Of a DNA stretch of 64,000 nt, positions 47,129-59,973 are shown piece by piece (the stretch's first letter is position 1; each line of letters opens with the position of its first letter). The notes beneath the pieces are model-generated. The model searched no databases. It was not told the DNA's origin and saw only the letters and a program-made list of their open reading frames with translations. Where the stretch lies: the NCBI GenBank assembly GCA_000310025.1, contig FN649742.1, forward strand, positions 5,690,638 to 5,754,637, in the 5' to 3' direction. The DNA comes from Ectocarpus siliculosus. Taxonomy: Eukaryota > Sar > Phaeophyceae > Ectocarpales > Ectocarpaceae. A program made the position numbers and the translations under genes.

Positions 47129-50100
47129 ATGCCTCGGCGGTCGGAGAGGAGCCGGTCAAGCGGAGCACGATCAGCACCAACTCCAACACGATGGAGGCAG
47201 TTTGTCGATGCCTTGGAAGTGAGAGAGCAGGTTCTATGGGAATGCATTCTGCTGTAGAACCGACGAACCAATCAATCAATCAATCAATAGAGTCGGGGGA
47301 TAGCACGCGGGCCATTTGAGGTGGGCTGGTCTCCCCGCCGGTAACTTCACATGCAGCACGAGCTTAGTGGTTGCCTGCGCAACAACATTCAGGAGTTCGC
47401 ACGCCCACGAAACCGGGCATGACCATGCTTGGTCTTGACTTCCATAATTTGTCCGCGGGCACTAGTAGCAATACAATAACCTGTTACCCGCAGGGGAGAT
47501 GTCCCTGTATGCTGTCTGGGAAATCGTAGACATACAGGTACTTTCTGACGCTATGAATCCATTGCTAATCTGTCTCAGACTCTTTTCTATGATAGAGAGA
47601 GATGGTTTCGTTGTGTCATATTAAGAAAAAAAGAAGAAACAAAAACTCCCGCCACCAATGGCAACGGACGGTAGGTAGTGTGGCTTATCTGTGTACAGCA
47701 AATCGTCTATGGTCCAACAGATACACATTTACACGGCGTGAACCGTAGGAATAACATCCAATCATGTCCAACCTAATGTCCATACCACAATTAGTGGGGT
47801 ACGGTGGACTAGAGACACCACAGCAGCAACCCGTGGCATGATGCCCTATATTCTATTTACAGCAGTACTGCTGTAGTCGATTTAGTGACACAGCAGTTAC
47901 ATCATATCACAACAACATCTGCCTTTGGGTCCATTTCATTAAGGGCCTTCTTGAGTTAGCCTGGACCACGGGAGTCGACCGCGTGAAGTGTACTACGGAC
48001 AGCAGAGGGTACTGGACAGAGGGATCGGAACGGTTTTGAATGTGAACAACAACACCAAGGGCTGTACTTTGCGGGTCTATCTGTTTTCAAGACAAGCCCT
48101 GTTCCCCCCCGCCTGCCTGTTGGTGCTCGCGCAGAGCAACCAGAATTTCGAGTACCTCTATTGGCTACAGGTGAGCCATGACATCACAAATGGAAACCAT
48201 GGCAGATCCCGTATGCGTATGGACGGCTATTGAACCGCCGCTATTGGAGTCTCGTACGCTGTCTGTAATAGAGTAATAGAGTAACAGAGTGGCGAACAGT
48301 GGCGGTGCAGTGACGTCACGCCATTGGTGCTGTTAGGGTTAGCGTCGAGGTACACGAGTATACCAAGTATACTAGGTAGGGTGAAAACGGGTGCAACGGA
48401 GTGTTTGCAAGGCCTACAGCTTGTGTCGTTGTGGATCAACCATTGCTTTCGACCAAGGTCGGCTCGCCTCGCCTCAGCACCTCATCGTTTTTGCACCGCC
48501 AAGGTGCGGTCTTATACCGTACCGCTTGTCTTGTTGCAGTCGGTGATCAGGGGCTGTTGTGAGCTTCCGTGTACCATTCCATTTTTGTTGTCCAACGGTT
48601 TTCTTTCCGATTGAAGTGTTTAATCCCATCCCGTTTTTCTCAAACCTGGCACGTGCATCCTTGGTCCTCGCTCTGCCCTTGTCCCCCCGTGTCTTGGTTC
48701 CCTTTCCCCCAGATGGGTATGGGTTTGTGTTTCGACTGGACGCTGCGGCTCATGGGGCCGCTGCTGTTGCTCTTCGCGACGGGTCTGATATCTTGCGTGA
48801 TCTGCATGTACTTCAAGTTCATTCTCCCGGCCACGGCCACGTTCGGTTCCATACCGGTGAGACAAACGTATGGCCACTCCGGCCATGCGTTGCTTCTACT
48901 CTACGCCTCTAACTGCACAACTTACAAACAAGTGTGCGTCTTGATGTCACCCGGTACTGTAGCGGTGGGATGCCTACTGGGCACAATAGCGGTCTCCTCA
49001 TTCGGGGGAAAAACGTACAACATTTTTGTTTTTTCTCTGTGTTGGTGGGGACAGGACATGTGCTCTGCTCGGCTTTGCGTATCGTTGCGAAAATACCTCG
49101 ATATCCCCTAATAGTGGCGACAGGCGTTGTCGGCTTTGGTTTTTAGTGATTGCCACGCCCTCCTGCCTTTCCTCCTTTGGCCGCCTCGCCCCACGGCTGC
49201 ATTTCCCTTTCAGCACAAGCCCCAAAATATCTGGAATTGACTACTTTCCCGCTTTGGGAGCAGTAGCGGACACCCGTTGCCCGGGTTGTGTTTGCTTGAA
49301 TTAATTATAATAGGGTCCTATCCAAAGACGCGACAAACCTTAGCGCGTAATTTGAAGCATGTCGCGTAATTCTTTGTTTGCGCCGGCGCCGCTGTGTTAG
49401 CTTGGTCTGCTCGCGAGGATATGCGTGCCCACCTACCACTGTGCTTGAGTTGGGCCTAGGCGTGCACAGTCTGTCGGTTGGCCATGGGGGCCTGTGTGAC
49501 TTTGCCTGTCATATTTTTCTGTTCCGAGAGCCTCTCATCGCGCAGCAGTTTTCCTCTTCCCACACCCGCCCCGTGATTTTTTTTTCCGTCACGGGGCGAA
49601 TACTGCAGTCGATCAGTCAGTCAGTCAGTCGTCGCGGGGAATGAGTACTCATGGGTATTCATTTCATGATGATTCTAGCCTGTGAGGTCCAAGTCTTGCC
49701 AATCCCAACGTTGCCGTTGGTGGCGCTGGTCAACTGCGACTTTGAATATTAAAATTGCAGTCGTGTAAGAGTCGGTGCAGTATTCTGCTGGTGATGGTCT
49801 TATCTTGATGCCGGTTGTTGCTGGCCTATTCCAATCGTGTACGCGTGCCGTGCCTCGTTGATGCAGTATCTCCTGCACGCAACATGGGCGCTGTTCATCT
49901 CCTTCAACTTGTTCTTCAACTATTACCACTGCGCCTTCACCCACCCGGGCAAGCCTGAGCTGTTCTTGCCTTCCAGCTGCATGAGCGATAGCGACGACGA
50001 TCTCACGGAAGACGATGAGGAAACGGGCGGCAGGTAATTTGCCACACGCAACCCAACCTAGCCCAACCTTATCCGTAACGTAACGTAACCCAAACCCGCG

Positions 50101-53100
50101 CATTGTATGCTTCCCGAGATGCCATGGTAGCGTCGTAGAGAGGACAAGGTGAGAACCTCCGTTCTTGTTGCATGTCATGCATTCGCATAAGGGGGCATGG
50201 TTGCTTGTGTTCAACGGATGGCATGGCGTTGCACGACACACCTAGATAGCTCACCTCAGGGGGCTTTAAGATTGGTGTTGTACTTTACACAGGGCTGGCC
50301 GATGGGTTGTAGCTTGCCCTACGTTTGATTGCATCATGCCCTACCCTTGTCTGCGTATGCCTTACGTTTGATTGCATTTTACGCTACTCTTCTCGTGATT
50401 GCACGCTCCTCTTGGGTGGAAATGACCACCGACGCTGTGTCGTGATGTCATGTCGTCGTTGTTGCCGAGATAGCATGCAGCCACTGTCCACCATCTTGCC
50501 AAGCAGTTTTACATTTTTGAGACGTTCGGTTGGTCGTGTGGTGTGCCTGTGTACTGCCTTGACTAAAAACGTGCGTATACAGTAGTAGTCTGCCACTACA
50601 CGGATAACCAGAGCCTGTTGGTTTTGTTTTCATTGGCCTCTGCTGTTGTAGGTTAACCCTCCTGTTGATAGTACTGGACGCCCAAACGGGGACTCTTTGA
50701 GGACACAACACCCAAATGTCACTTACCGCACCGTAGTCCCCCTAGGCTCCGCCGTGTGAAACGCACGTGGGCCGTTGGTCTAATCATACTTGTGTAACGT
50801 ACGCTGTGTATTAAGCTGCGTGATCCTCTCCTCGGCCTCTGACTTGCCGCGCACAATCTCCCAAGCCGCGTGTCCCCTCCATGGTAAAACTGCACATAGC
50901 CTGGTACCGGAAAAATTAGCTGACTTGAATTCAGTATGAAAAGTGTCCCCACGTGTCTTGAGGGCATTCTTCATTCTGAAGCCCCAAGTCACCCCTTGTC
51001 TGGCAAGGAGCTCAGGTCCTTTGGAGGGACTGCTGTAGCCCCTCGGCCAATGACTGACAAACATTTTTCGCGATATCTCGCTTTTGCGGAGGGACTGCGT
51101 ACCAGGAGGGTTAAGACCACGGCGTTGCGTTGTACAATGGTACAGTACACGTTGCAAACCCCTTCTTGGCTTCCCGTGCCCCCCCCTGCCTCGTTGGCGG
51201 CAATACTTGATGCACCATTGCACGGCACACGGCTTCCGCATGCCAGGCCTCTCCTATCGATCACGGAGGGGGCGGCGATCTCAAGGGTCAACGCCGGGGG
51301 GGGTAACAGCACCGCCGCTGCCGATGGGGGCGGGGAAGGGGGACGCAACAGCAGCAACGCAACTGCCAGCAGGGGAAGCATGCATGCGGGAGGGGGGGGG
51401 AGGGTCCGTGTCCGGTGCGGCTACTGCAAGAAGTGCAAGGGGCCCAAGCCCGCCAGAGCACACCACTGCCACGTCTGCGACCAGTGCATCGTGAACGTGA
51501 GACGACTGCACTAACCCCAACCCTTACCCTCCGTCAATGTGGACGTGCTGCACTGCTCGTTATGGTGTGTGAGAGCACTGCACGTTATAGTGTCTGCGGG
51601 AGGCTGTGTATCACTGGAAGTACGAGTTCCAAACAGCTTTGCTTAACGCTTCGGGCCGTGTTCCGTCAAGACTATAAGACTGCAAGACTGCAAGACTATT
51701 GTATTCAGCTAGCTCACTTGCCCTCGTGGAGGACATGCCAACACGACAACCCTTGTCTTTGCTGGTGGCAGTTTTGGCTGTTTTGTTGGGCGAAACGATT
51801 TTTTACGATACCGTCGAGGGAGTTGTTCATCTGATAGATGCAGCTTGGAACTTCCCCACAGACCCGTTTGAAATAGGGAGGTCTGGCTTATCTGGCTTGG
51901 CTTGTACTCTAGAGCGTAGCTTGGGAGGGAAAACGAGAGAGAGAGAGGGAAGGACATCAGTACACATATTCGTTATTCTGTTCCAAGTTGGTCATGGAAG
52001 ACGCCTCGCTGGTGGATAGAAGATGTAAGATGTGGTACCGCTGTATTTTGCGCCATTCTCCGGGTTGCACACGCAGACCAACCATGTCGACAGCAGTGTA
52101 TCGCGTGCACTGTTACTGCGTCCCTGCTGACGTGAGTCAGTGATATCCCGAGCCCAAAGTTATTTGACATTAGCGGCTCTTATATTGCCCGATGGTTTGG
52201 CGAGGCGATCGATTAATCACGTGCCTGAATTTTTGTTTGGCTGGACCTTTGCTGGACCTTGCTGGACAGATGGACCACCACTGCCCGTGGATGAACAACT
52301 GCGTGGGCTACCTGAACTACCGGTATTTCGTTCTCTTCCTCATGTACATGTTCGTCGGCTGCGTCTACGCGGTCCTTGTCTCAGCCCCTCAGTTCATGGC
52401 CATGGCAAAGTCTCCTGGGGTAAGTCTGTGCCGGAAAATTCTGAGGTGTACTGCTATTGTACTGCTGTGTTAACTCACCTGAGGCAGAGAGAGAGAAAGA
52501 GATTGAGACTGTCGCTAAAGGCGGCTCAACTCACGTTCGAGGTTTTCGTTTGGAGGCAGTTCTTTGTCGCTTATCCTTGCCAAACGTGCAGTCCTTGTGT
52601 CGGACATTCTTGACCGGGAAAGCACGCTCCACGCCTCCCCCTCTGAGTCGCGGTTGCTGCTATTTGCCGCGTGGTGTTGGTACCGGTGTTAGGTTGTGCA
52701 ATGACAATGGTAAATGGTAATGGTAATGGTGATGGTAATGGTAATGGTAATGGTTGGTGGGATGTGTGAAGATGCCTACCACATCGAACGTACACACCCG
52801 AACTGGTTGTTGAGGTGTTATCATGCCCAGCCTACCCGCCCGTATCCATTTACCCGTTGATGACGCCGGCCACGTTGTATAGGGGGTTGTTGTGTTTTTC
52901 TTCTAAACCCTAGACAATCCTGCGCACACCAACATCAACAGCAACTTTGGAGGATGGCCTTTACGTTGCTCTCTTTGCGCCCATGCCCGCCAAAGCGTGT
53001 TCCGAGACGCATCGGCACCCCAAGAAATACCGACAGCATGCACTTGACACTACACTCTTGACAGACAGACACCCTGACACGTTTTCACGTTTTCACGTCG

Positions 53101-54811
53101 CAGGCCCGGCGAAAGCCGTCGCCTTTGGAGATGACCCAACACTCTGCCATCATGATGACCTTCGTGCTGGCTCTGTCTGTGGGTGTCGCTATCTCCGTGT
53201 TGTTGGGGTGGCACATCTACCTTATCTGTAGCGCGCAAACAACCATAGAGTTCTACCAGAATCAAAGCCACCGCTCGAGGGCAAGACAGTGGGGAGAGGT
53301 GAGGGTTAGAAAAACACATACTGTATGCCAGCTGTGTAGTGTAGCGTGATTGACGCTCCAAACGTAGGGGATTCGGGACACGCGGTGGCTGGAACCAAAG
53401 CGGAGCCCGGGCTGACAGCGCCGTTGCGCTGTACGCGAGCATCACTCGGCTGTGTGAAATCGCGACCAGAACTGCTGAACTGCTGCTGTACTGTACTTGT
53501 ATGCGTAGGCTGTGTCTCTCTCTACTCTACTCTCTATAATTGCACTCCTGCGTTTGGTAGCGTTGCGATGGATGTATGTACATGTAGACCAGGAAGACAA
53601 TGTGCAACCTGTTGGTTGTTGCTGTGCCTGAATTGCGGTGTCGCAGACGGTGCTATTTTATAACAGTGAAAACAGCAGTGAACTAGGGTGACGCACATGC
53701 ATAGAGATGCCGACTATATAGTTGGATATGACGGGACGCCCTGGGGGCAATTTCTTTGCTGTCGGCGCAAGTTTTTTGTTTTTCCTTTCGTAGCTCTGGT
53801 TGCCAACGGAGCTTGAAGGTGTTTTCCATGTGGCTTGGCGTGGGCGGGTTGGGCCACACTCTCCCTCTCCTCGTCAGGACTACCCAAGAGTTGGATATTG
53901 GCAGGAGCCAAATTATCCCTGCAACTAATCACACCGTCACGCCTCGCGTGTTGCCGCCCTGAATTATGGTTGCTGCTGCAGCTTTGGAGCAACCCATTCG
54001 ATGTGGGGTGCAAGGGTAACTGGCAGCAGGTGTTCGGGCCTCAGCCCTTCTTGCTGTCTCTCCTGCCGAGCAGACGTCCGCCGCCCCCGCCGTTGATAGA
54101 CTTTTTCCCGCTGGAGGACGAAGACCAAGACCAACGACAGCGCTTCTCGGATGTAAGTGTAAGTAATGTAAGTATTACTGTACAAGTCCGGTTCAGGTTG
54201 CTCCGCTATTAATAAGATGAGCTGAATAAAGTATTTATCATGCACAGGTAGACTGCATTGATAAGATGGGCTGAACGTAGTGACATGAACAGGTAGAGGC
54301 TTCGGTTGTTTTATTTTTGTGGCGACTTTGGTGAGGCGTGTTGAAACTGTCCTTGCCGATTTTGTGTCGCTGAACTTGCTAGATCTTTCCCCGAGATTTA
54401 GTAGCGCATTGTCTGTGCTGTTCAATTGCTATCAAGCCCTAGGGCTATCCAATTGAAGAGCTTCGATATGCCGCAGTGGAACAACCTGCGCGTGGTTTTT
54501 TCTGCCATATTTTTTGTATTTTTTGTTGAGTCCACGAAGTGCGGCAAAGCAGCAGATGGAAAAGGAAGCGTGCCTCCATAGATCGAGCTTGTTTTCTCGT
54601 GGGTAGTATTTTGCCGTATCTGTGGCTTGTTGTGCATGTTATTTAACGTGTGCACCTCTTGTCCGCCCGTCTGTCTGTCTGTCTGTCCGTCTGTCTGTCC
54701 GTCTGTCTGTTGAACGTGTCGCATGTGCTCTCTTTTTTTTATCTTTATCTGGCATGTTGGACGCAGGAGGGAGAGTGGACGGTGGATGAACCCATGAGCG
54801 CCGTCGTGTAG
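47129..54811 (+). CDS. DHHC-type protein S-palmitoyltransferase (ZDHHC16-like)
   Basis: Proposed exons: 47129-47218, 48135-48170, 48713-48856, 49867-50033, 51247-51496, 52270-52419, 53104-53298, 53982-54152 and 54767-54811, all in phase, about 415 residues. Order of features: a short basic N-terminus (TRWRQF), NFEYLYWL, membrane segment 1 ([15 protein letters not shown]), segment 2 ([16 protein letters not shown]), an acidic linker, the cysteine-rich domain [20 protein letters not shown] followed by [16 protein letters not shown] with the catalytic DHHC cysteine, segment 3 ([15 protein letters not shown]), segment 4 ([20 protein letters not shown]), the TTIE motif, and [16 protein letters not shown], the conserved C-terminal motif. 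Such enzymes attach palmitate to cysteines of membrane-associated proteins at the ER or Golgi. The first exon rests on phase and weak similarity. The start of exon 51247 could differ, because its N-terminal half is Gly/Ala/Ser-rich. Introns carry two mobile elements and several microsatellites. Confidence 0.9.
47480..47646 (+). repeat. A-tailed dispersed repeat, copy e
   Basis: It begins CCTGTTACCCGCAGGGGAGA, contains the full core with TGTCTGGGAAATCGTAGACA, and ends GTGTCATATTAAGAAAAAAA followed by an A-rich tail. It lies in the first intron of the palmitoyltransferase gene. The segment upstream of CCTGTTACCC that copies c and d share is absent, so this copy is 5'-truncated. Confidence 0.85.
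50653..51114 (+). mobile_element. piggyBac-like MITE with TTAA ends
   Basis: The element starts TTAACCCTCCTG (50653-50664) and ends with the exact inverse CAGGAGGGTTAA (51103-51114). This gives 8-base inverted termini inside a TTAA on each side, the target-site pattern of piggyBac-superfamily transposons. At 462 bases with no open frame of transposase type it would be non-autonomous. It sits in the intron between exons 50033 and 51247 of the palmitoyltransferase gene. A decayed relative is at 17890-18345. Confidence 0.65.
52701..52755. repeat. TAATGG-type microsatellite
   Basis: Repeated GGTAAT/GGTGAT units with one shortened unit, in the intron after the DHHC-motif exon. Confidence 0.85.
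54668..54710. repeat. CTGT/CCGT microsatellite
   Basis: Tandem CTGT units with interspersed CCGT, in the last intron of the palmitoyltransferase gene. Confidence 0.85.
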
Positions 54812-57800
54812 TTTATTGTATTGCGATCAGCATCGCGCCCGGCCAGCTGTTCAGGGCAGAGCAGGTCTGCTGGTGAAGTATGCATAGCAGCAGTATATCA
54901 AGGGGCACGTGTTTTGAGACGTGAGTATATCGTGGTTGGGTGTTGACGTTGATGTTCGCACGAAGTATTGAACGGTGCCTGTCGAGTTGCTGGAATTGCC
55001 GAACCTGGCTAGGTCGGATGTGGATGGGATAATCATATGAGCCAGCAGCATGTGTTTGCGGTCTCTGCACTCTGATGCACACGATGTGCCTCGGTGTCGC
55101 TTGTAACCTCCGTTCAGATGGGTTATTTCCGGTACATTACGGCACCGCTGTATGCATATATTTTCTGTGCTCATGTCGGAGAGAGGGTGGTCTAAGCGGT
55201 CGCCCATTTCATTTTGGAGACTTACTTAATTCAAATATCTGGCGCCCTGGGCGAGCACGACGCCATGCAATTACCCGGCAACTTGGGTACCAAGTTACTA
55301 CATCGGTGTTTCAGTGTGCTACGTGCTAGAATAGAATACGTGTACCGTAACATGTATTCGATGTAACGGCCAGCGGATGAATTTCATCTAGTGAGTGAAG
55401 GTTCGAAGCAACACGCTTACGTGAGCCGTGCGTGATGCATGCATCGGAGCAGTTTGAAAGCGCCGAACCAGCTGCACTTCATCTTAGGTGGTGTGCTGCG
55501 ATCGGACTGCTGCTGCTGTTCCTCTTCACCTACCACTTGGAAGAGGATGCGTGTTGTAGTTTATTTTGTACATAAAGCCATAGCCTTGACGTGGGATGCT
55601 GGAGCCAGTGTTGCGTTTGATATACGGTATCTTTTTAAGCACTACTGCTGTTGTGTGGTATTTTTTTGTATGCCTCCCGGGACCTCACGTGTGCGGGGTC
55701 TTCGGTGCTTCGCGAGTAAGTTCAATGTGAACACTGATCGATTCACGTATTCTACTGTACCCTTGTGATCCGAGGCATGGTCTGCCTTTCTTTGCAAAAA
55801 TCGAATAGTGGTACACAAGCAGTTGCAAAACAGTGGAGGAATCAAGCCAAGAGATCTACGTTGACTCTTTGCCAATGTTGCCGCATTATGGGTACATTTA
55901 CATCGCTTTCCCTGCATTTCCGAAGAAAAGATGAAACCAGCTGCTGCAGTATTTGAGTTAGAACAGCACTGTTCTGGATGGAAGTGCTTGCAGCTGTCAG
56001 CCAGCCAGTATGAAGCAGCGCCGGTTGTTGGTTGTCACACGTTGTCGCCCCGCTCCCAGCCATGCCGAACCCATTGCCCGTCACATGACGGGTGCCGAAA
56101 AACCCAATGGTCGAATATACCATACGAACTACCACGTCAAGCGGAGTGGACCCGCGCCATGTATCGCCAGGTGTCCTGAGAGTGGCCGTATACGTTCGGT
56201 CTGATCTGATAGTATCTACCGCGCCGAAGAAAGGACGTGAGTCGTATTTAGTGACAAAATAATCACTGCCCAAAACGGACGCCTCGGCTAGGCATCCTTT
56301 CATCAGAAAATAGCACATACGCAGGCCGCGAGTGCTTGGTATCAGTATCAATATCAATGTCAATACCAATACCAATATCAATATCAATACCGTGGCCGCC
56401 GTGTCGTAGGCGAAATGCACCACCGGGTACAGTAGTACAACACACCGTGTGCACATGTTTGTATGCTGCTCCTTAACATGTGTAGATACCATCTAGCATG
56501 CTGACGTCCTGTAACGATCAAAACATAAGAATAATACGGTTCAGTGGCATGTACGGTCTCTGGTTCTAAGCCGTGCAACAAAACTCTACAATCTACGCAT
56601 TGTGACCATATAGCCGTGCGAACTGCCGACACTCACATTATGTTCGAGCCCATAATAACAACAACGATCCGCGGCTTCCTGCATCGTCGCGGTGCCGTTA
56701 CACCTAACATCAGATTGAGCTACACGTTTGCACCAGTCTGCTTGGCACTCACACCAAAACCGGTGGCGTATGTAGCATACCTCGGTATGATGCTTGAAAC
56801 GATCACGCTAAAAGTTACCTCGAATGAATGCCTCCAAGTGTTCTTGAGAGGGCGGCACACCCTGTCCTTCCCCCGCGCTTGTACTAAATGAAACACATAC
56901 CTTCGCGCCAGCGGTATATACGCTCATTCTATTTATTGCACCTTTCCCTAACCATAAAATAAACCATGTAGTATGCGTAAGACAGCCAACGCAACGCAAG
57001 AGCGAGAGAGAGCTACAGCTATTAGTGTAGCCAGACAGTGAACAAAAACCCAACGATATATATCTATCACCGAAGCTGCAGAAACGGAGCCCCCCCCCCT
57101 GCCCGGTAAGCAATTAATTCTTGGATCTTGAACAACGACAGCAGTAATACCCCCCTCTCCCCCCCCCCCCTAACTTTCCGCCCAAGACGTGAGAGGACCA
57201 ACAGCGAGGGAGGGACCGTGAGTGATCCATTGGAAACATCACAGATATCACACCTAAAACCCCGCACTGTTATACTTACATACACACGCGCGCCACCGGT
57301 CCGGTCGCGTGTACCTGCCCTTTAACTAAGCCGAGATGCACCCTCATAACACGAAAGGTGAACGGCCGTGGCAAGTCTTCTACTGTACAAAAAAAACGCC
57401 CTATAGCCCCCCGTGAACGCAGACGTGGCCATTCACAGTCAGTCCACTCCCAGACCCAACATCCCAGTTGACGCCGAACAAGCTCGTAAGCGTCGTCCCG
57501 CCGTTGCAGGGCGCATTTACTCTCCTCGTAGCGCCTACAGTACGCTGCAATCCAATCGGGGGTTAGGTCCATTAGTCTCTACACGTTTGGTGAGACACGT
57601 TGCTACGCGTACACACCCATGTTACAACATCAAGGCACGGTTAAGGAATCGTCTCCGCTTGCCCGGACAGCTACTACACCAAAAAAAGTCACGACACATA
57701 AGGTGAAAAATACCAAGACAAAAGAGAAAGCACGCTCCTCACACACACACACACCGAACAACGACAAGACAAGACAAGAAAAGGCGGATCGACAAGAAGA

Positions 57801-58802
57801 GGTAGATGGATCGATCGTTCCCCAGGGGAAAGAAAACAATTGGTGTTGAGGATTGAGGTATCCAGCACAACGCCGTCACTAACGGTTCCGTTTGACACTG
57901 ACTGTCGGAAGTGCTACGATACGACGGGGCGGAAGGATGAAAGAAAAATGGCCGGAGAATATACCAAACGCGCTCGCTCACACTATAAAAGTCGCTAAGC
58001 GTGTCTGGATCACAAGACCGCTTTAGGCGGACGCCTCTCCTACTACCCTACACCCCCCGTAACTCGCAAAACACCTGCAGCGGACCACAAGGGATCGCTC
58101 GATCGATCATTGAAAAACAAAAAATAACACACACACACACACACTCGAAGAGACGGACAAAAATGGTACCATACCATATACACCAGTCAAGGTCGCGTAA
58201 CATGTTCATCGCGGTTAAAAGATCATCGGCTTCAGTAAAGCGCTGCCGATAAAACCACTCACGGAGTCACCATCTGACCGCCGTTGTTCGGCCGCGCAAA
58301 CGCGAACAATGACAATGGCAATAGCAACAGGACAAACAAGAAGAAAAAAAAAAACGGCTCAGCACCCAACAACTAACGACACGCGTAAATTGATCAAGTC
58401 CGCGATCAGCCCCATGCTTAAGCTAAGCTGTACACGCCACTACCCAGCAGAACCCGCTACACTACACGCACCACGAAAGTCACATGCCGATTGATTGACT
58501 CCTCACCCGCCGGGAGCTTGTGCCGTTAGCAAAAAATTCGCTATTATAGGCGCAGGCAGCACTCTGCGTGTTTCGTCGATAGGCAAGCAACTCCAGCGGC
58601 CCATGCAACTAAAACAAACAGACCGAGGGCGCAGTTGAGTGGAACGCCGGTCAAGTAGACCAGAGGTTGCACAACCGTGCCTGTGCATCACACTTACATC
58701 TGCAAGAGCCGCCTTGAAACCGAAACCAGCCGTGACACGCGCTCGTCTCACCAAACACCCCATGATATTCTGAAAAACCAAAACTTGCACTTGTTTCTCC
58801 AA
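54812..58802. other. Convergent 3' flanks
   Basis: Lies between the stops of the palmitoyltransferase gene (+) and the unidentified gene (-). It includes an ATCAAT-type microsatellite (56341-56391), a poly-C/G tract near 57088-57170 and an (AC)n run near 58128-58142. Open frames of up to 216 codons show no recognised motif. Confidence 0.4.
56341..56391. repeat. ATCAAT-type microsatellite
   Basis: Variants of ATCAAT and ACCAAT repeated in tandem. On the minus strand it would read as alternating Ile and Asp, a low-complexity artefact. Confidence 0.85.
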
Positions 58803-59936
58803 CTAGCGCAAGGTCTTGAGTTCGTCTTTGGCGATGTTGGTGCTCATGTCGGTGAACTCCTTGGCGAACACGTTGATAATGTGGTGCTTGATCTTGTTGT
58901 CTACTTTGACCAAGCCATCGTACACGAAGGCGTTCTTGTAGCACTCCTATGGGTTAGGGTTAGGATGCAAAACAAAAAGAAAGCAGCGCGATCGACCGCA
59001 CTCCCGATGAGGACATGCTGCATGTTCGGGCATGTGGCCACTACCGCCGCCACGACACGAGTCCATGAGGCGCGGACAGGGTGATACACAATATCGGATG
59101 CGAGAAGCATTGAATGAGGCGTCATGACAGCAAATCAGTAGTTATGAAAAACGATGTCGCACAATTGCAGTTCCCATTCTGGCAGATTGGGTACATACCT
59201 GGTACTGTACACAGCATGCATGGTCGTCTGTCTGTCTGCCTTTCTGTTACTCACCTCTTCCACAAACTTGGCGTAAATGCGGCACATGACCTCGCACAGC
59301 GAGAACACTACCTCCAAGTAGTCCAGCGAAAACGGGACCTCGGGCGTCAGCAAGTTTTCGTACACCACTTCATTGTTGAATTTCTTGAGACGCGCCACGA
59401 TCTGAGGGCAAACACACACGCGCACGCCGTTTCCTTTGAAATCAAATCACAGATTTCCGGTCCTTACCGCACTGCAGTACCTCTGGTAACCTTGTTATCG
59501 TTTCGAATGATACTGCGCACCTACCCTGCGGCGGCACAGGGCACAAACATTTGAATAGCAACAGCAGCCAAACAGGTTGGGCGTGAAACAAACATTAGGT
59601 CAGCGCGTGGAAGGCTCGGGAGGTAGCACCTATTTCACTTTATGCTGTTCGAGACACAAACGGAGACGAGGTTCGCAGCGCACGCGCGCGTGTGTGTGGA
59701 GCACGCACTGTCTCACGCACGCACACCCCGCGTGCTCCTTCCTTGCTGTCGCGGCCGACATAGCCACGAAGAGCGGCCACGACCAACCAGCGCCCGAGTC
59801 CTCACAGAGGAGGCGCTCAAAAAATTGTTGCACGTCTTGTGCACACAAGCTACCAACCAACACTGAAGACGACAAGACGTGGGCTTCAATAAATCACCAG
59901 ACTAACAAACCGTAGCCTGGTCGACACCTCTTGCTT

Positions 59937-59973
<37 letters not shown>

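Noticed and set aside
55842-56492. A 216-codon minus-strand gene
   Set aside because: It includes the ATCAAT microsatellite translated as alternating Ile and Asp, and no motif; judged non-coding.
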